The position numbers were made by a program, and so were the translations under genes. The notes beneath the pieces are model-generated. The model had not been told where the DNA came from and did not search any database. It was given only the letters and a program-made list of their open reading frames with translations. A stretch of DNA of 23,308 nucleotides, from positions 1-23,308 of the forward strand of contig JBDSEA010000032.1 in the NCBI GenBank assembly GCA_039920305.1, written 5' to 3'. This DNA comes from DASRAJ01 sp039920305. Its GTDB lineage: Bacteria; Bacteroidota; Bacteroidia; Chitinophagales; UBA10324. Position 1 is the stretch's first letter. Each line of letters opens with the position of its first letter. Shown here piece after piece: positions 23,147-23,308 of this stretch.

Positions 23147-23308
23147 ATGAGCATGAACAAAACCCTAAGTCTCCTTTTTTACCTTAGAAAAGACTTCCTC
23201 AACAAGAAAGGGCAAGCAGCAATTCACCTCCGAATCACAGTAGACGGACAGCGTGCAAATCTTGCAACCAACCGTTTCATCGAGCCTGATAGATGGGATA
23301 ATCAAGCA
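23147..23308 (+). CDS. Tyrosine site-specific recombinase (integrase), N-terminal part
   Basis: The first 54 codons are in the window; the gene runs off the right edge. The sequence has LSLLFYLRKD, LNKKGQAAIHLRITVDGQRA, LATNRFIEP and DRWDNQ. This is the arm-type DNA-binding domain that opens tyrosine recombinases of Bacteroidota integrative and conjugative elements and other mobile islands. The catalytic domain (R-H-R-Y) lies beyond the window, so activity cannot be judged. ATG at 23147 or 23153 may be the start. It begins about 260 bp after the 3' end of tmRNA and reads away from it, the standard layout of an element integrated at the 3' end of ssrA. Confidence 0.88.
   Translation, partial: MSMNKTLSLLFYLRKDFLNKKGQAAIHLRITVDGQRANLATNRFIEPDRWDNQA

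Overview
The window reads as chromosomal DNA of a Bacteroidota bacterium, probably near the Chitinophagales/Saprospiria and possibly uncultured. Three things point there. Two large secreted proteins end in type IX secretion (T9SS) sorting domains. Several genes are preceded by the Bacteroidota -7 promoter element TAnnTTTG, with TATCTTTGCG occurring three times, and Shine-Dalgarno motifs are scarce. Gene content and order also fit: ftsK-lolA, a DUF1579 protein, a Bacteroidota-type tmRNA and a Bacteroidota-type tyrosine integrase.

Layout. 1-307 (-) is the start of a secreted SBBP-type protein that runs off the left edge. 435-3561 (+) is a DNA-repair pair: an AlkB-like dioxygenase broken by an in-frame TGA, and a DNA ligase D with ligase and polymerase domains but no phosphoesterase domain. 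3627-4904 is a gene-poor stretch that looks accessory: an AT-rich AAC(3)-I-like acetyltransferase, a decayed 71-bp copy of part of that gene, and an orphan small ORF. 4905-6814 (+) holds a truncated pirin and a T9SS-secreted beta-propeller-like protein. 6933-10135 (-) is the ftsK-lolA pair. 10373-12004 (+) is 1-pyrroline-5-carboxylate dehydrogenase. 12323-13800 (+) is a pyrR-pyrB operon with an ATGA overlap. 13967-18814 (+) is a 1615-residue T9SS-secreted M4 metalloprotease with PKD, GEVED, CUB and amidotransferase-like modules. A 23-bp-arm hairpin separates it from a convergent YraN-family gene (18911-19273, -). A bacterial phosphoglucose/phosphomannose isomerase (+), a Lys1-type oxidoreductase (-) and a DUF1579 protein (+) follow.

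The right end is the most interesting part. A complete tmRNA gene (22523-22886) has a consensus promoter, a readable tag (GNNQLAMAA) and a 14-bp terminator hairpin. About 260 bp beyond its 3' end a tyrosine recombinase of the Bacteroidota mobile-element type begins and runs off the window. This is the classic arrangement of an integrative element inserted at the 3' end of ssrA, so the window probably ends just inside such an element.

Most genes here are housekeeping (pyrimidine synthesis, chromosome segregation, lipoprotein transport, proline catabolism, trans-translation). The accessory or decaying material is concentrated at 435-1313, 3627-5408 and beyond 22890. I saw no CRISPR array, insertion sequence, rRNA or standard tRNA. 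No clearly new multi-gene system is visible inside the window.
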